64,000 nt of DNA from Streptomyces sp. HUAS 15-9 (GTDB lineage Bacteria > Actinomycetota > Actinomycetes > Streptomycetales > Streptomycetaceae): the NCBI RefSeq assembly GCF_025642155.1, contig NZ_CP106798.1, forward strand, positions 1,240,001 to 1,304,000. Reading direction: 5' to 3'. Numbering within the stretch: the stretch's first letter is position 1; the number at the start of each line of letters is the position of its first letter. Below are positions 52,542-61,753 of this stretch, in pieces. The notes beneath the pieces are model-generated. The model was not told the origin of the DNA and made no database searches. It saw only the letters and a program-made list of their open reading frames with translations. The position numbers and the translations under genes are program-made.

Positions 52542-53480
52542 ATGACCGAGAACACCGATCACTACGAAGTCGTCGTCATCGGGGGCGGCGCGGCCGGGCT
52601 GTCCGCGGCGCTCGTCCTGGGCCGCGCCCGGCGCCGCACGCTGGTCGTCGACGCGGGTGAGCCGCGCAACGCGCCCGCCGCGCACATGCAGGGATATCTC
52701 TCGCGGGACGGCATGTCACCGGCCGAGTTCCTCGCCGTGGGACGCGAGGAGATCGCACGGTACGGCGTGGAGCTGGTCCGGGACCGGGCGGTGGAGGTCC
52801 GACGGGACGGGGACTTCACGGTGACCCTGGCGAGCGGGCGCGAGGTCCGGGCCCGGCAGCTGGTCGTCGCGACCGGGCTGAAGGACGAACTGCCGCCGGT
52901 CGCGGGCCTGGCCGAGCGATTCGGCCGGGATGTTCTGCACTGCCCGTACTGCCACGGCTGGGAGGTGCGCGACCGGGCGTTCGGGGTGCTCGCCACGACC
53001 CCGATGAGCGTGCACCAGGCGCTGATGGTGACCCAGTGGTCCAAGGACGTGACCCTCTTCCTGCACCGGGTCGCCGAGTCGGAGCTCGCCGACGGCGACC
53101 TGCGCCGGCTGGCGGCGGCCGGGGTCACCGTGGTGCCGGGCGAAGTGGCGGAGGTGGTGGCCGACGAGGACCGGCTCACCGGGGTCCGGCTCGCGGACGG
53201 CACGGTGTACGACCGCGAGGTGCTGTTCGTGGCCCCGCGTGCCGTACCGCGAACGAACCTCCTGGCCCGGCTGGGCGCCGAGCTGCGCGAGACACCCTTC
53301 GGCACGTACCCGGTGATCGACGAACGCGGTCTGACGACCGTCCCCGGCCTATGGGCGGCGGGCAACGCCAGCGGATTCGCCGAGCAGGTGGTCAACGCGG
53401 CCAGCCGGGGCTACCGCGCCGGAGCGGCGATCAACGGAGAACTGCTCTTCACCGACCTCGACGCGTCCGCACGGGTGTAG
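52542..53480 (+). CDS. NAD(P)/FAD-dependent oxidoreductase (thioredoxin-reductase-like)
   Basis: A 312-residue flavoprotein. The FAD-binding start is EVVVIGGGAAGLSAALVLGR (residues 9-28). The redox-type motif LHCPYCHGWEVRDRAFGVLA has CxxC but an otherwise thioredoxin-reductase-like layout, and FAD contact is also in VPGLWAAGNASGFAEQVVNA. The usual second NADPH motif GxGxxA is poorly conserved (VLATTPMSVHQAL). This is seen in the branch of small pyridine nucleotide-disulfide reductases known from Streptomyces biosynthetic loci. ATG 52542 follows GGAGG. It is divergent from the XRE-cupin regulator. Confidence 0.88.
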   Translation: MTENTDHYEVVVIGGGAAGLSAALVLGRARRRTLVVDAGEPRNAPAAHMQGYLSRDGMSPAEFLAVGREEIARYGVELVRDRAVEVRRDGDFTVTLASGREVRARQLVVATGLKDELPPVAGLAERFGRDVLHCPYCHGWEVRDRAFGVLATTPMSVHQALMVTQWSKDVTLFLHRVAESELADGDLRRLAAAGVTVVPGEVAEVVADEDRLTGVRLADGTVYDREVLFVAPRAVPRTNLLARLGAELRETPFGTYPVIDERGLTTVPGLWAAGNASGFAEQVVNAASRGYRAGAAINGELLFTDLDASARV

Positions 53481-53509
53481 TCCCGGCCCCCGCGTTGCAC
53501 CATGGCTGC

Positions 53510-55048
53510 ATGCTGCTGACCCGGCTCGCCCACGTGTCCCGGGAGGTCGCCGCCACCGCGGCACGGTCCCGGAAGACCGCCCTGCTCGCGGAGCTGTTCC
53601 GGGACGCGGAGGCGGACGACGTGCCGATCGTCATCCCGTATCTCGCGGGACGGCTGCCGCAGGGGCGGCTCGGCATCGGCTGGAAGGTGCTGAGCCGGAA
53701 GGTCCCGCCGGCCGCGGAGGCCTCGCTCACCGTGCGCGAGGTCGACGCCCGGCTCACCGAGCTCGGCAAGGTCTCCGGGCCCGGCTCCCAGGCGGAACGG
53801 GCCCGGCTGGTCGGCGAGTTGATGGGTGCGGCCACCGAGGACGAGCAGCACTTCCTGTTCGGGCTCATCACCGGCGAGGTGCGCCAGGGCGCCCTGGACG
53901 CCGTGGCCGTGGAGGGGCTGGCCGCGGCGACGGGCGCGGACGCGGCGGACGTACGCCGGGCGGTGATGCTCGCCGGTTCGCTGCAGACCGTGGCGCAGGC
54001 CCTGCTGGCGGACGGCCCGGCGGCCCTCGACCGGTTCCGGCTCACGGTCGGCCGTCCGGTCCTGCCGATGCTGGCGCAGACCGCCTCCTCGGTGGCGGAG
54101 GCGGTCGGGAAGCTGGGCGCGTGCGCGGTGGAGGAGAAGCTGGACGGCATCCGTGTCCAGGTCCACCGGGACGGCGACACGGTACGGGTCCACACCCGCA
54201 CCCTCGACGACATCACCGACCGGCTGCCCGAGGCGATCGCCGCGGCCCTGGAGCTGACGGGCGACCGGTTCGTCCTGGACGGCGAGGTGATCTCCTTCGA
54301 CGCGGACGGGCGGCCCCGCTCCTTCCAGGAGACCGCGGGACGGGTCGGCTCCCGCGTGGACGTGGCGAGGGCCGCCGAGGAGGTCCCCGTCTCCCCCGTC
54401 TTCTTCGACGTCCTCGCGGTCGACGGCCGCGATCTGCTCGACCTGCCGTTCGCACAGCGGCACGCGGAGCTGGCCCGGCTGGTGCCCGAGCCGATGCGGG
54501 TGCGGCGGACCGTGGTGTCCGGCCCGCAGGACGTGACCGGGGCGGAGGAGTTCCTGGCCGAGACGCTCGGACGCGGCCACGAGGGAGTCGTGGTCAAGGC
54601 CCTGGACGCCCCCTACAGCGCGGGCCGGCGCGGCGCCTCCTGGCTGAAGGTCAAGCCGGTGCACACCCTCGACCTGGTCGTGCTGGCCGCCGAGTGGGGT
54701 CACGGGCGCCGCACGGGCAAGCTGTCCAACCTCCACCTGGGCGCCCGCAACCCCGACGGCACCTTCGCCATGCTCGGCAAGACCTTCAAGGGCCTGACGG
54801 ACGCCATGCTCACCTGGCAGACCGAGCGTCTCCAGGGGCTGGCCGTCCAGGACGACGGCCGGGTGGTGACCGTACGCCCCGAACTCGTCGTCGAGATCGC
54901 GTACGACGGTCTCCAGCGCTCCTCCCGCTACCCCGCCGGGGTCACCCTCCGCTTCGCCCGGGTGGTCCGCTACCGCGAGGACAAGCGACCGCAGGACGCG
55001 GACACGGTCGAAACGCTGCTGGCCGCGCACCCGGAGGTGAGGTCTTGA
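53510..55048 (+). CDS. ATP-dependent DNA ligase
   Basis: A 512-residue ATP-dependent ligase that seals DNA nicks through a lysyl-AMP intermediate. The N-terminal DNA-binding domain (residues 1-180) is followed by the adenylation motif VEEKLDGIRVQVHRDGD (active Lys near 210) and FVLDGEVISF (motif III). Motif IV is GHEGVVVKALDAPYSAGRRG, motif V is SWLKVKP, and the OB-fold part is VRPELVVEIAYDGLQRSSRY. It lies beside a Nudix gene translated by TTGA overlap. As remembered, S. coelicolor has such a LigB-type enzyme (SCO1202). It supplements the essential NAD+-dependent ligase, probably in repair. Confidence 0.93.
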   Translation: MLLTRLAHVSREVAATAARSRKTALLAELFRDAEADDVPIVIPYLAGRLPQGRLGIGWKVLSRKVPPAAEASLTVREVDARLTELGKVSGPGSQAERARLVGELMGAATEDEQHFLFGLITGEVRQGALDAVAVEGLAAATGADAADVRRAVMLAGSLQTVAQALLADGPAALDRFRLTVGRPVLPMLAQTASSVAEAVGKLGACAVEEKLDGIRVQVHRDGDTVRVHTRTLDDITDRLPEAIAAALELTGDRFVLDGEVISFDADGRPRSFQETAGRVGSRVDVARAAEEVPVSPVFFDVLAVDGRDLLDLPFAQRHAELARLVPEPMRVRRTVVSGPQDVTGAEEFLAETLGRGHEGVVVKALDAPYSAGRRGASWLKVKPVHTLDLVVLAAEWGHGRRTGKLSNLHLGARNPDGTFAMLGKTFKGLTDAMLTWQTERLQGLAVQDDGRVVTVRPELVVEIAYDGLQRSSRYPAGVTLRFARVVRYREDKRPQDADTVETLLAAHPEVRS

Positions 55049-55512
55049 AAGAGAAGCGGAGCGCCGGTCTGCTCCTGTACCGGCACACCAGCGACGGCCT
55101 GGAGGTGTTGCTCGGCCACATGGGCGGCCCCTACTTCGCCAAGAAGGACGCCGGGGCGTGGACCGTCCCCAAGGGCGAGTACGAACCCGACGAGCCCGCC
55201 TGGGACGCGGCCCGCCGCGAGTTCCAGGAGGAACTCGGCCTGCCGCCGCCCGACGGGGAGGCCCGACCGCTGGGCGAGGTCAGGCAGACCAACGGCAAGA
55301 TCGTCACGGCGTGGGCGGTCGAGGCCGATCTGGACCCGGAGTCGGTCGAGCCCGGCACCTTCACGATGGAGTGGCCGCCGAGGTCGGGACGGGTCCGGGA
55401 GTTCCCCGAGCTGGACCGGGTTCAGTGGTTCGGTCTGGACCGCGCCCGGGGGGTGATCGTCACCGCTCAGGCCGCGTTCCTGGACCGGCTGGCGGAGCAC
55501 TCGGCCGAGTAG
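55045..55512 (+). CDS. NUDIX hydrolase coupled to the DNA ligase gene
   Basis: A 155-residue Nudix protein. The Nudix box is GEYEPDEPAWDAARREFQEE followed by LGLPP, satisfying GX5EX7REUXEEXGU (about residues 44-66). It starts at TTG 55045, overlapping the ligase stop by TTGA, so it is translationally coupled to it. The family includes mutT-like and diadenosine polyphosphate hydrolases. A repair-related role is suggested by context only. No ATG start fits the frame. Confidence 0.9.
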   Translation: MKEKRSAGLLLYRHTSDGLEVLLGHMGGPYFAKKDAGAWTVPKGEYEPDEPAWDAARREFQEELGLPPPDGEARPLGEVRQTNGKIVTAWAVEADLDPESVEPGTFTMEWPPRSGRVREFPELDRVQWFGLDRARGVIVTAQAAFLDRLAEHSAE

Positions 55513-55584
55513 GCGATGCACGCGTTGCGGGCGTCACCGACGCGCGGGAAGGTCGAATCAAGCCCGCTCCCAGGGAGGTCAGCC

Positions 55585-56970
55585 ATGCCCATCGCGACGG
55601 TCAACCCGGCGAACGGCGAGACGCTCAAGACGTACGAGGCCATGGGCGAGGAGGAAATCGAGCGCCGGCTCCAGCTCGCCGAGGCGACGTTCCGCACGTA
55701 CCGGTTGAGCCCCTTCGTGGACCGTGGGCGCCTTCTTCTCCAGGCCGCCAATCTCCTGGACGAGGACCAGCGGGACATCGGCCGGATCATGACCACCGAG
55801 ATGGGCAAGCCGGTCAAACAGGCCCGGGCCGAGGCCGCCAAGTGCGCCAGGGCGATGCGCTGGTACGTGGAGCACGCCGAGGCGCTGCTCGCCGACGAGG
55901 AACCCGCCGAGTCCGATGTGGCGGACTCCGGGGCGTCCCGGGTGCGGGTGCGCTACCGGCCGCTCGGGCCCGTGCTCGCCGTGATGCCGTGGAACTTCCC
56001 GCTGTGGCAGGTGATCCGCTTCGCGGCGCCGGCCCTGATGGCCGGCAACGTGGGTCTGCTCAAGCACGCCTCCAACGTCCCGCAGACCGCCCTGTATCTG
56101 GAGGACCTCTTCCACCGGGCCGGCTTCACCGAGGGCTGCTTCCAGACCCTGCTGATCGGCTCCGGCGCGGTCGACGGCATCCTGCGCGACGAGCGCGTCA
56201 GGGCGGCGACCCTCACCGGCAGCGAACCGGCGGGGCGGGCCGTCGCGTCCACTGCCGGGGACATGGTCAAGAAGACGGTCCTGGAGCTGGGCGGCAGCGA
56301 CCCGTTCGTCGTCATGCCGTCCGCCGACATCGACCGGGCGGCCCAGGTCGCGGTGACCGCGCGGGTGCAGAACAACGGGCAGTCCTGCATCGCCGCCAAG
56401 CGGTTCATCGTCCACACCGACGTGTACGACGCCTTCGTGGAGCGGTTCGTCGCGGGCATGAAGGCACTCAAGGTCGGCGACCCGATGCAGGAGGACACCG
56501 AGGTAGGACCGCTCGCCAGCGAGCAGGGCCGGGCCGACCTGGAGGAACTGGTCGACGACGCGAAGCGCAGCGGGGCGGCCGTGCTGTGCGGCGGGCAGCG
56601 CCCGAACTGGCCCGGCTGGTACTACCTGCCGACCGTCCTCGCCGGGATCACCCGAGAGATGCGGATCCATCGCGAAGAGGCGTTCGGGCCGGTCGCCACG
56701 CTGTACCGGGCCGACGACCTGGACGAGGCCGTGCTGATCGCCAACGACTCGCCGTTCGGCCTGAGTTCGAATGTGTGGACGCATGACGCGGCCGAGACGG
56801 AGCGGTTCGCACGGGATCTGGAGGCGGGTGCCGTGTATGTGAACGGGATGACCGCGTCCCATCCGGCGTTTCCGTTCGGCGGCGTCAAGCGGTCCGGGTA
56901 CGGGCGTGAGCTGTCCGGGCACGGGATCCGCGAGTTCTGCAACATCACCACTGTTTGGCAGGGTGCGTGA
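55585..56970 (+). CDS. gabD: NADP-dependent succinate-semialdehyde dehydrogenase
   Basis: A 461-residue aldehyde dehydrogenase of the short SSADH group that oxidises succinic semialdehyde to succinate. The cofactor segment is VMPWNFPLWQVIRFAAPALM, the general-base Glu is in VLELGGSDPFVVMPSADIDR, and the catalytic Cys is in NNGQSCIAAKRFIVH. EEAFGPVATLYR and FGGVKRSGYGRELSGHGIRE complete the family. It starts at ATG 55585 with AGGGAGG upstream. It would complete GABA or 4-hydroxybutyrate breakdown, but no transaminase gene is adjacent. The symbol is by homology only. Confidence 0.92.
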   Translation: MPIATVNPANGETLKTYEAMGEEEIERRLQLAEATFRTYRLSPFVDRGRLLLQAANLLDEDQRDIGRIMTTEMGKPVKQARAEAAKCARAMRWYVEHAEALLADEEPAESDVADSGASRVRVRYRPLGPVLAVMPWNFPLWQVIRFAAPALMAGNVGLLKHASNVPQTALYLEDLFHRAGFTEGCFQTLLIGSGAVDGILRDERVRAATLTGSEPAGRAVASTAGDMVKKTVLELGGSDPFVVMPSADIDRAAQVAVTARVQNNGQSCIAAKRFIVHTDVYDAFVERFVAGMKALKVGDPMQEDTEVGPLASEQGRADLEELVDDAKRSGAAVLCGGQRPNWPGWYYLPTVLAGITREMRIHREEAFGPVATLYRADDLDEAVLIANDSPFGLSSNVWTHDAAETERFARDLEAGAVYVNGMTASHPAFPFGGVKRSGYGRELSGHGIREFCNITTVWQGA

Positions 56971-56995
56971 CGTTTCCGCGGCTACGATCCCGTCT

Positions 56996-57229
56996 GTGAA
57001 CCGCGAAGTGACTCTGCCTCTGATCGTCGACGACCGCGGTACCTTGCAGGTGGCCGCGGCCGACGTGAGCAAGCTGCTCCGCACGGTGGGCGGACGGTGG
57101 CTGCACCTTGTCGAGGCCGGGCAGGAGGGGCTGGACGAGAACACCGTCGCCACGCTGACCATCGAGCTCGCGAAGCTCGCCGACCGTATCGACGTGGCGT
57201 GCATCGCGCACAGCAGTGGGGCGCCGTAG
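56996..57229 (+). CDS. DUF6213-like small protein
   Basis: A 77-residue protein from GTG 56996, 25 bases after the SSADH stop. The sequence MNREVTLPLIVDDRGTLQVA, then LLRTVGGRWLHLVEAGQEGL and RIDVACIAHSSGAP, matches the small Streptomyces family I know as DUF6213. There are no catalytic or membrane features. It may share the SSADH transcript. The role is unknown. Confidence 0.75.
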   Translation: MNREVTLPLIVDDRGTLQVAAADVSKLLRTVGGRWLHLVEAGQEGLDENTVATLTIELAKLADRIDVACIAHSSGAP

Positions 57230-57455
57230 GGGCTGGGTCCGGTGTGTGGGTGCGGGTTCACGGTGGCCGGTCGCGCCGCCGGCGATCGACGGGAGGGGCC
57301 GGTCGGGTGACCGGGAGTTCTCAGGCGCCCCTTACCCGTTGTCCCCGATTCGGAGTAATCCGGCGCGAGATCGTCGCCCCGTCGGGTGAACCTGGGTGGA
57401 CCACCTTCTGACCGGCGGGCGAAGGCCTGCCGGAAGGCGAAAGCAGGGACGGCTC

Positions 57456-58520
57456 ATGGCTACTTTGTGCAGACCCTCGGTGTCCGTACCAGAACACGTG
57501 ATCACGATGGAGGACACGCTGGAGCTGGCGCGCGAGCGTCATGCGGACAACCCCCAGCTCCCGCTGGCCCTCCGGCTGATCGAGAACACTGGCGTCCGCA
57601 CCCGGCACATCGTCCAGCCCATCGAGGAGACCCTGAAGCATCCCGGCTTCCAGGAGCGCAACAAGCTGTACGAGAGCGAGGCGAAGGCCCGGGTCCCCGC
57701 GGTGATCCAGCGGGCGCTCGACGACGCCGAACTCCTGACCTCTGACATCGATGTCATCATCTACGTGTCGTGCACGGGCTTCATGATGCCCTCGCTGACC
57801 GCGTGGCTGATCAACGAGATGGACTTCCCGAGCACCACCCGGCAGCTGCCGATAGCCCAGCTGGGCTGCGCGGCCGGCGGTGCGGCCATCAACCGGGCGC
57901 ACGACTTCTGCACGGCCTACCCCGAGGCCAACGCACTCATCGTGGCCTGCGAGTTCTGCTCGCTGTGCTACCAGCCCACCGACATCGGCGTCGGCTCGCT
58001 GCTCTCCAACGGTCTGTTCGGCGACGGCATCGCCGCGGCCGTGGTGCGCGGCAGCGGCGGCACGGGCGTGAGGCTCGAGCGCAACGGCTCGTACCTGATC
58101 CCCAAGACCGAGGACTGGATCATGTACGACGTCCGGGCCACCGGGTTCCACTTCCTGCTGGACAAGCGGGTGCCCGCCACCATGGAGCCGCTCGCCCCGG
58201 CGCTCCAGGACCTGGCGGGCGAGCACGGCTGGGACGCCTCCGACCTGGACTTCTACATCATCCACGCGGGCGGGCCCCGAATACTCGACGACCTCAGCAA
58301 GTTCCTGCAGGTCGACCCGCACGCGTTCCGGTTCAGCCGGGCCACGCTCACCGAGTACGGCAACATCGCCAGCGCCGTCGTGCTGGACGCGCTGCGCCGG
58401 CTGTTCGACGAGGGCGGCGCCGCCGAGCGGGCGCGCGGGCTGCTCGCCGGGTTCGGTCCCGGCATCACCGCCGAGATGACCGTGGGCCGCTGGGTCGGCA
58501 CGGGCGAAGAGACGCGATGA
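57456..58520 (+). CDS. rppA: 1,3,6,8-Tetrahydroxynaphthalene synthase (type III polyketide synthase RppA)
   Basis: A 354-residue chalcone-synthase-fold enzyme that condenses five malonyl-CoA units to tetrahydroxynaphthalene. The catalytic Cys lies in QLPIAQLGCAAGGAAINRAH at about residue 137. The His is in LDFYIIHAGGPRILDDL and the Asn in LTEYGNIASAVVLDAL, giving the complete triad. VACEFCSLCYQPTDIGVGSL is the RppA-specific segment. ATG 57456 is preceded by AGCAGGGACGG. The stop overlaps the P450 start by ATGA. The product oxidises to flaviolin, a red naphthoquinone pigment and melanin precursor. Confidence 0.96.
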   Translation: MATLCRPSVSVPEHVITMEDTLELARERHADNPQLPLALRLIENTGVRTRHIVQPIEETLKHPGFQERNKLYESEAKARVPAVIQRALDDAELLTSDIDVIIYVSCTGFMMPSLTAWLINEMDFPSTTRQLPIAQLGCAAGGAAINRAHDFCTAYPEANALIVACEFCSLCYQPTDIGVGSLLSNGLFGDGIAAAVVRGSGGTGVRLERNGSYLIPKTEDWIMYDVRATGFHFLLDKRVPATMEPLAPALQDLAGEHGWDASDLDFYIIHAGGPRILDDLSKFLQVDPHAFRFSRATLTEYGNIASAVVLDALRRLFDEGGAAERARGLLAGFGPGITAEMTVGRWVGTGEETR

Positions 58521-59731
58521 TCGACGAGACGCTCGCCGAGGTCCCGCCGCCGGTCCGGCACTGGCCGGCGGCCGACCTGGCCGGGGTGACGTTCGATCCC
58601 GTGCTGACCGAGCTGATGCGCGAAGGCCCGGTCGGCCGGATCGAACTGCCCAACGGCGAGGGCTGGGCCTGGCTGCTCACCCGCCAAGACGACGTGCGCA
58701 TGGTGACCGACGACCCCCGGTTCAGCCGCGAGGCGGTCGTGGACCACCCGGTCACCCGGCTCGCCCCGCACTTCATCCCGACCCGTGGCGCGGTCGGCTT
58801 CCTGGATCCGCCGGACCACACCCGGCTGCGCCGCGCGGTCGCGCCCGCGTTCACCGCGAAGGGTGTGGCACGGCTCCGCGAGAAGTCCCAGGTCCTGCTG
58901 GACGAACTGGTCGACGAACTCCTCCAGGACGGACCGCCCGCCGACCTCACCGGTGCGGTGCTCGGTCCCTTCCCCGTCGCGGTGATCTGCGAGCTGATGG
59001 GCGTCCCGGCGGCCGACCGGCACAGCATGCACACCTGGACCCGGCTCGTCCTGTCCTCCTCGCGGGGCAAGCAGGTCAGCGAGCGGGCCAGGAACGAGAT
59101 GAGCGCCTACTTCCGCAACCTCATCCACCGGCGCGAGAACAGTTCGGCCGAGGACGTCACTTCACTGCTCGGCGCCGCCGTGGGCCGCGGCGAGGTCACG
59201 CCGGAGGAGGCCACGGGGCTCGCGGTGCTGCTGCAGATCGGCGGCGAGGCGGTCACCGACAACAGCGGGCAGCTGTTCTACCTGCTGATGATCCGGCCCG
59301 ATCTCGTGGCACAGCTGCGCACCCGGCCGGAGATCAGACCGAGGGCGATCGACGAGCTGCTGCAGTACCTCCCGCACCGCAACGCGGTCGGGCTGTCCCG
59401 GATCGCCACGCAGGACGTGGAGATCAGGGGCGTGCGGATCCGGGCGGGCGACCCGGTGTACGTCTCCTATCTGGCCGCCAACCGCGACCCGGAGGTCTTC
59501 CCGGACCCGGAGACGATCGCCTTCTCCCGCAGCCCCAACCCGCATCTGACGTTCGGCTTCGGCCCGCACTACTGCCCCGGCGCCCAGCTCGCCCGGCTGG
59601 AGTCCGAGCTGCTGGTCGACACGCTGCTGGACCGGGTGCCCGGGCTGCGGCCGGCTGTGCCGCCCGACCAGGTGCCCTTCAAGAAGGGCGCGTTGATCCG
59701 TGGGCCCGAGGCCCTTCCCGTGACGTGGTGA
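58517..59731 (+). CDS. Cytochrome P450, CYP158A-type (flaviolin-coupling)
   Basis: A 404-residue P450. The heme-binding loop is LTFGFGPHYCPGAQLARLES (Cys near residue 352) and the ExxR helix is AIDELLQYLPHRNAVGLSRI. The I-helix reads LLQIGGEAVTDNSGQLFYLL, which lacks the usual Ala-Gly-x-x-Thr, as in the CYP158A family. Known members dimerise flaviolin to biflaviolin and triflaviolin with electrons from ferredoxin. Translation is coupled to rppA by ATGA. The match to CYP158A2 of S. coelicolor is from memory. No ferredoxin gene is in the operon. Confidence 0.94.
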   Translation: MIDETLAEVPPPVRHWPAADLAGVTFDPVLTELMREGPVGRIELPNGEGWAWLLTRQDDVRMVTDDPRFSREAVVDHPVTRLAPHFIPTRGAVGFLDPPDHTRLRRAVAPAFTAKGVARLREKSQVLLDELVDELLQDGPPADLTGAVLGPFPVAVICELMGVPAADRHSMHTWTRLVLSSSRGKQVSERARNEMSAYFRNLIHRRENSSAEDVTSLLGAAVGRGEVTPEEATGLAVLLQIGGEAVTDNSGQLFYLLMIRPDLVAQLRTRPEIRPRAIDELLQYLPHRNAVGLSRIATQDVEIRGVRIRAGDPVYVSYLAANRDPEVFPDPETIAFSRSPNPHLTFGFGPHYCPGAQLARLESELLVDTLLDRVPGLRPAVPPDQVPFKKGALIRGPEALPVTW

Positions 59732-59737
59732 TTGGCG

Positions 59738-60328
59738 ATGACGACGACCGAAGGACTGGCGGTACCCGAAGGACCCACGACCCGTGCGGACGCGACGCCC
59801 GAGCAGACGGCGCAGTCCGAGGGGCTGCTCGTGCCTCCGGGGCACGGCCGCGTCGTGCACACGCCCGCCCAGCGCGTGACATTCAAGGTGACCGGCACGC
59901 ACTCGCGGACGGCCTCCACCTTCGAGGTGGAGGTCCCTCCCGGCTTCGACGTCGGCGCCCATGTGCACACACGTAGCGAGGAGCTGTTCTACGTGCTGGA
60001 CGGTGAGCTCGATGTGCTCGCCTTCGAGCCACGCATCCGTACCCCCGACAACTGGCAGAAGTGGGAGTCGAGTTCGGGCAACCGCGTGGTCCGGGCCGCC
60101 CCCGGCACACTCATCGTCGTACCCCCCGGCTGCCCCCATGCCTTCGCCAACCCGACCGACACCCCCACGAAGGTGTTCTTCCAGGCGTCCCCGCCCCCGG
60201 ATCACGAGCGCTACTTCGAGGAGCTGCTGGAGATCCTGGGGAGCGGGGGGCCACCGGACCACGAGGCGATCGAGGACCTGCGCAGGCGCTACGACATCGA
60301 ACAGCTCACGCCTCTGAGGCACCGGTGA
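59738..60328 (+). CDS. Cupin-type quinone-forming monooxygenase (MomA-like)
   Basis: A 196-residue cupin. The metal-binding strand is VGAHVHTRSEELFYVLDGEL, which continues DVLAFEP; the second cupin motif is APGTLIVVPPGCPHAFANPT. In other Streptomyces the third gene after rppA and its P450 encodes a cupin monooxygenase that oxidises tetrahydroxynaphthalene to flaviolin (MomA). This product has the same position and fold. It starts at ATG 59738, six bases after the P450 stop, or ATG 59732. The acidic C-terminal tail includes YFEELLEILGSGGPPDHEAI. Confidence 0.87.
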   Translation: MTTTEGLAVPEGPTTRADATPEQTAQSEGLLVPPGHGRVVHTPAQRVTFKVTGTHSRTASTFEVEVPPGFDVGAHVHTRSEELFYVLDGELDVLAFEPRIRTPDNWQKWESSSGNRVVRAAPGTLIVVPPGCPHAFANPTDTPTKVFFQASPPPDHERYFEELLEILGSGGPPDHEAIEDLRRRYDIEQLTPLRHR

Positions 60329-60356
60329 CCGCCTCTGCCGGAACCGCCGGCCGCCG

Positions 60357-61583
60357 CTACCGGATCGGCATCCCCGACAGGGTACGGGCGATCACCAGCC
60401 GCTGGATCTCACTCGTCCCTTCGAAGATCGTGTAGATCGCGGCGTCCCGGTGCATCCGCTCGACCGGGTACTCCCGCGTGTACCCGTTGCCGCCCAGGAT
60501 CTGAATCGCCTGGGCGGTGACCTTCTTCGCGGTCTCGCTGGCGAACAGCTTGGACATCGAGCCCTCGGCCGCGGTGAACGGCTTCCCGTTGACCGCCATC
60601 CAGGAGGCACGCCACACGAGAAGACGCGCGGCGTCGATCTGCGTGCGCATGTCCGCGAGCTGGAAGGCGACACCCTGGTTGTCGATGACCGGCCGCCCGA
60701 ACTGCTCACGGGTCATGGCGTAGTCGAGGGCCACCTCGTACGCCGCACGGGCCGTGCCGACGGCCATCGCGCCGACCGCAGGGCGTGAGGCCTCGAACGT
60801 GGCCATCGCCGCGTTCTTCACCCGCTCGCCGCCCGCCTTGGCCCGCTCACGGGCCCGCGCGAGCCGCTCGTCCAGCTTCTCCTTGCCGCCGAGCAGGCAG
60901 GAGCCGGGGACGCGGACGTTCTCCAGGACGACCTCGGCGGTGTGCGAGGCGCGGATGCCGTGCTTCTTGAACTTCTGGCCCTGGGACAGGCCGGGCGTGT
61001 TCGGCGGGATGATGAAGGACGCGTGGCCCTTGGAGCCGAGGTGGGGGTCGACCACGGCGACGACGACGTGGACGTTGGCGATGCCGCCGTTGGTCGCCCA
61101 GGTCTTCGTACCGTTGATCACCCACTCGTCCTTGGCCTCGTCGTACACGGCACGCGTCCGCATGGAACCGACGTCGGAGCCGGCGTCGGGCTCGGAGGAG
61201 CAGAAGGCCGCGACCTTGACGTCATCGGGGTCGCCGTACATCTGGGGGATCCAGGTGCCGATCTGCTCCTCGGTGCCGTTGGCGAGGACGCCCACGGCGG
61301 CGAGACCGGTGCCGACGATCGAGAGCGCGATGCCCGCGTCGCCCCAGAACAGCTCCTCCATGGCCATCGGGATGCCGAGCCCGGTGGGGTCGAAGTACTG
61401 CTGGGCGTAGAAGTCGAGGGAGTAGATACCGACCTTGGCGGCCTCCTGGATGACCGGCCAGGGAGTCTCCTCACGCTCGTCCCATTCGGCGGCCGCGGGG
61501 CGGATGACATCGGCGGCGAAACCGTGCAGCCAGTCCCGGACCTCCTTCTGTTCGTCGTTGAGCTCCATGGTGAACTCGGCCAT
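60357..61583 (-). CDS. Acyl-CoA dehydrogenase
   Basis: A 408-residue acyl-CoA dehydrogenase for fatty-acid beta-oxidation or a related pathway. Marks are [20 protein letters not shown] (flavin/substrate loop), [40 protein letters not shown] and the end motif [20 protein letters not shown] with [12 protein letters not shown]. The catalytic Glu is probably in IFEGTSE. It starts at ATG 61583 and is divergent from a TetR gene over a promoter with two palindromes, so is probably derepressed by an acyl-CoA. Confidence 0.94.
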   Translation of the reverse strand: MAEFTMELNDEQKEVRDWLHGFAADVIRPAAAEWDEREETPWPVIQEAAKVGIYSLDFYAQQYFDPTGLGIPMAMEELFWGDAGIALSIVGTGLAAVGVLANGTEEQIGTWIPQMYGDPDDVKVAAFCSSEPDAGSDVGSMRTRAVYDEAKDEWVINGTKTWATNGGIANVHVVVAVVDPHLGSKGHASFIIPPNTPGLSQGQKFKKHGIRASHTAEVVLENVRVPGSCLLGGKEKLDERLARARERAKAGGERVKNAAMATFEASRPAVGAMAVGTARAAYEVALDYAMTREQFGRPVIDNQGVAFQLADMRTQIDAARLLVWRASWMAVNGKPFTAAEGSMSKLFASETAKKVTAQAIQILGGNGYTREYPVERMHRDAAIYTIFEGTSEIQRLVIARTLSGMPIR

Positions 61584-61609
61584 GTCCCCTCCAGCGGCGG
61601 TACTTGCAT

Positions 61610-61646
61610 GTTACTAGCGGTAACTTGAGTCTGTTACCGACGGGTA
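61610..61646. promoter_or_regulatory. Two TetR-type operator dyads
   Basis: GTTAC-TAGCG-GTAAC at 61610-61624 is perfect, and TACC-GACG-GGTA at 61635-61646 is a second. Both lie between the acyl-CoA dehydrogenase and TetR genes. The GTTAC core is A+T richer than the surroundings. Confidence 0.65.
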
Positions 61647-61753
61647 GGAAAAGTCAACTCCCGATGACCTGTCGGCATCCCGTTCGATGTCAGGAACGCG
61701 GTCAGTGCTAGTTTGCGCAGGCGTCACCGAAACAGCACGGGTGGGGAGAGCTC

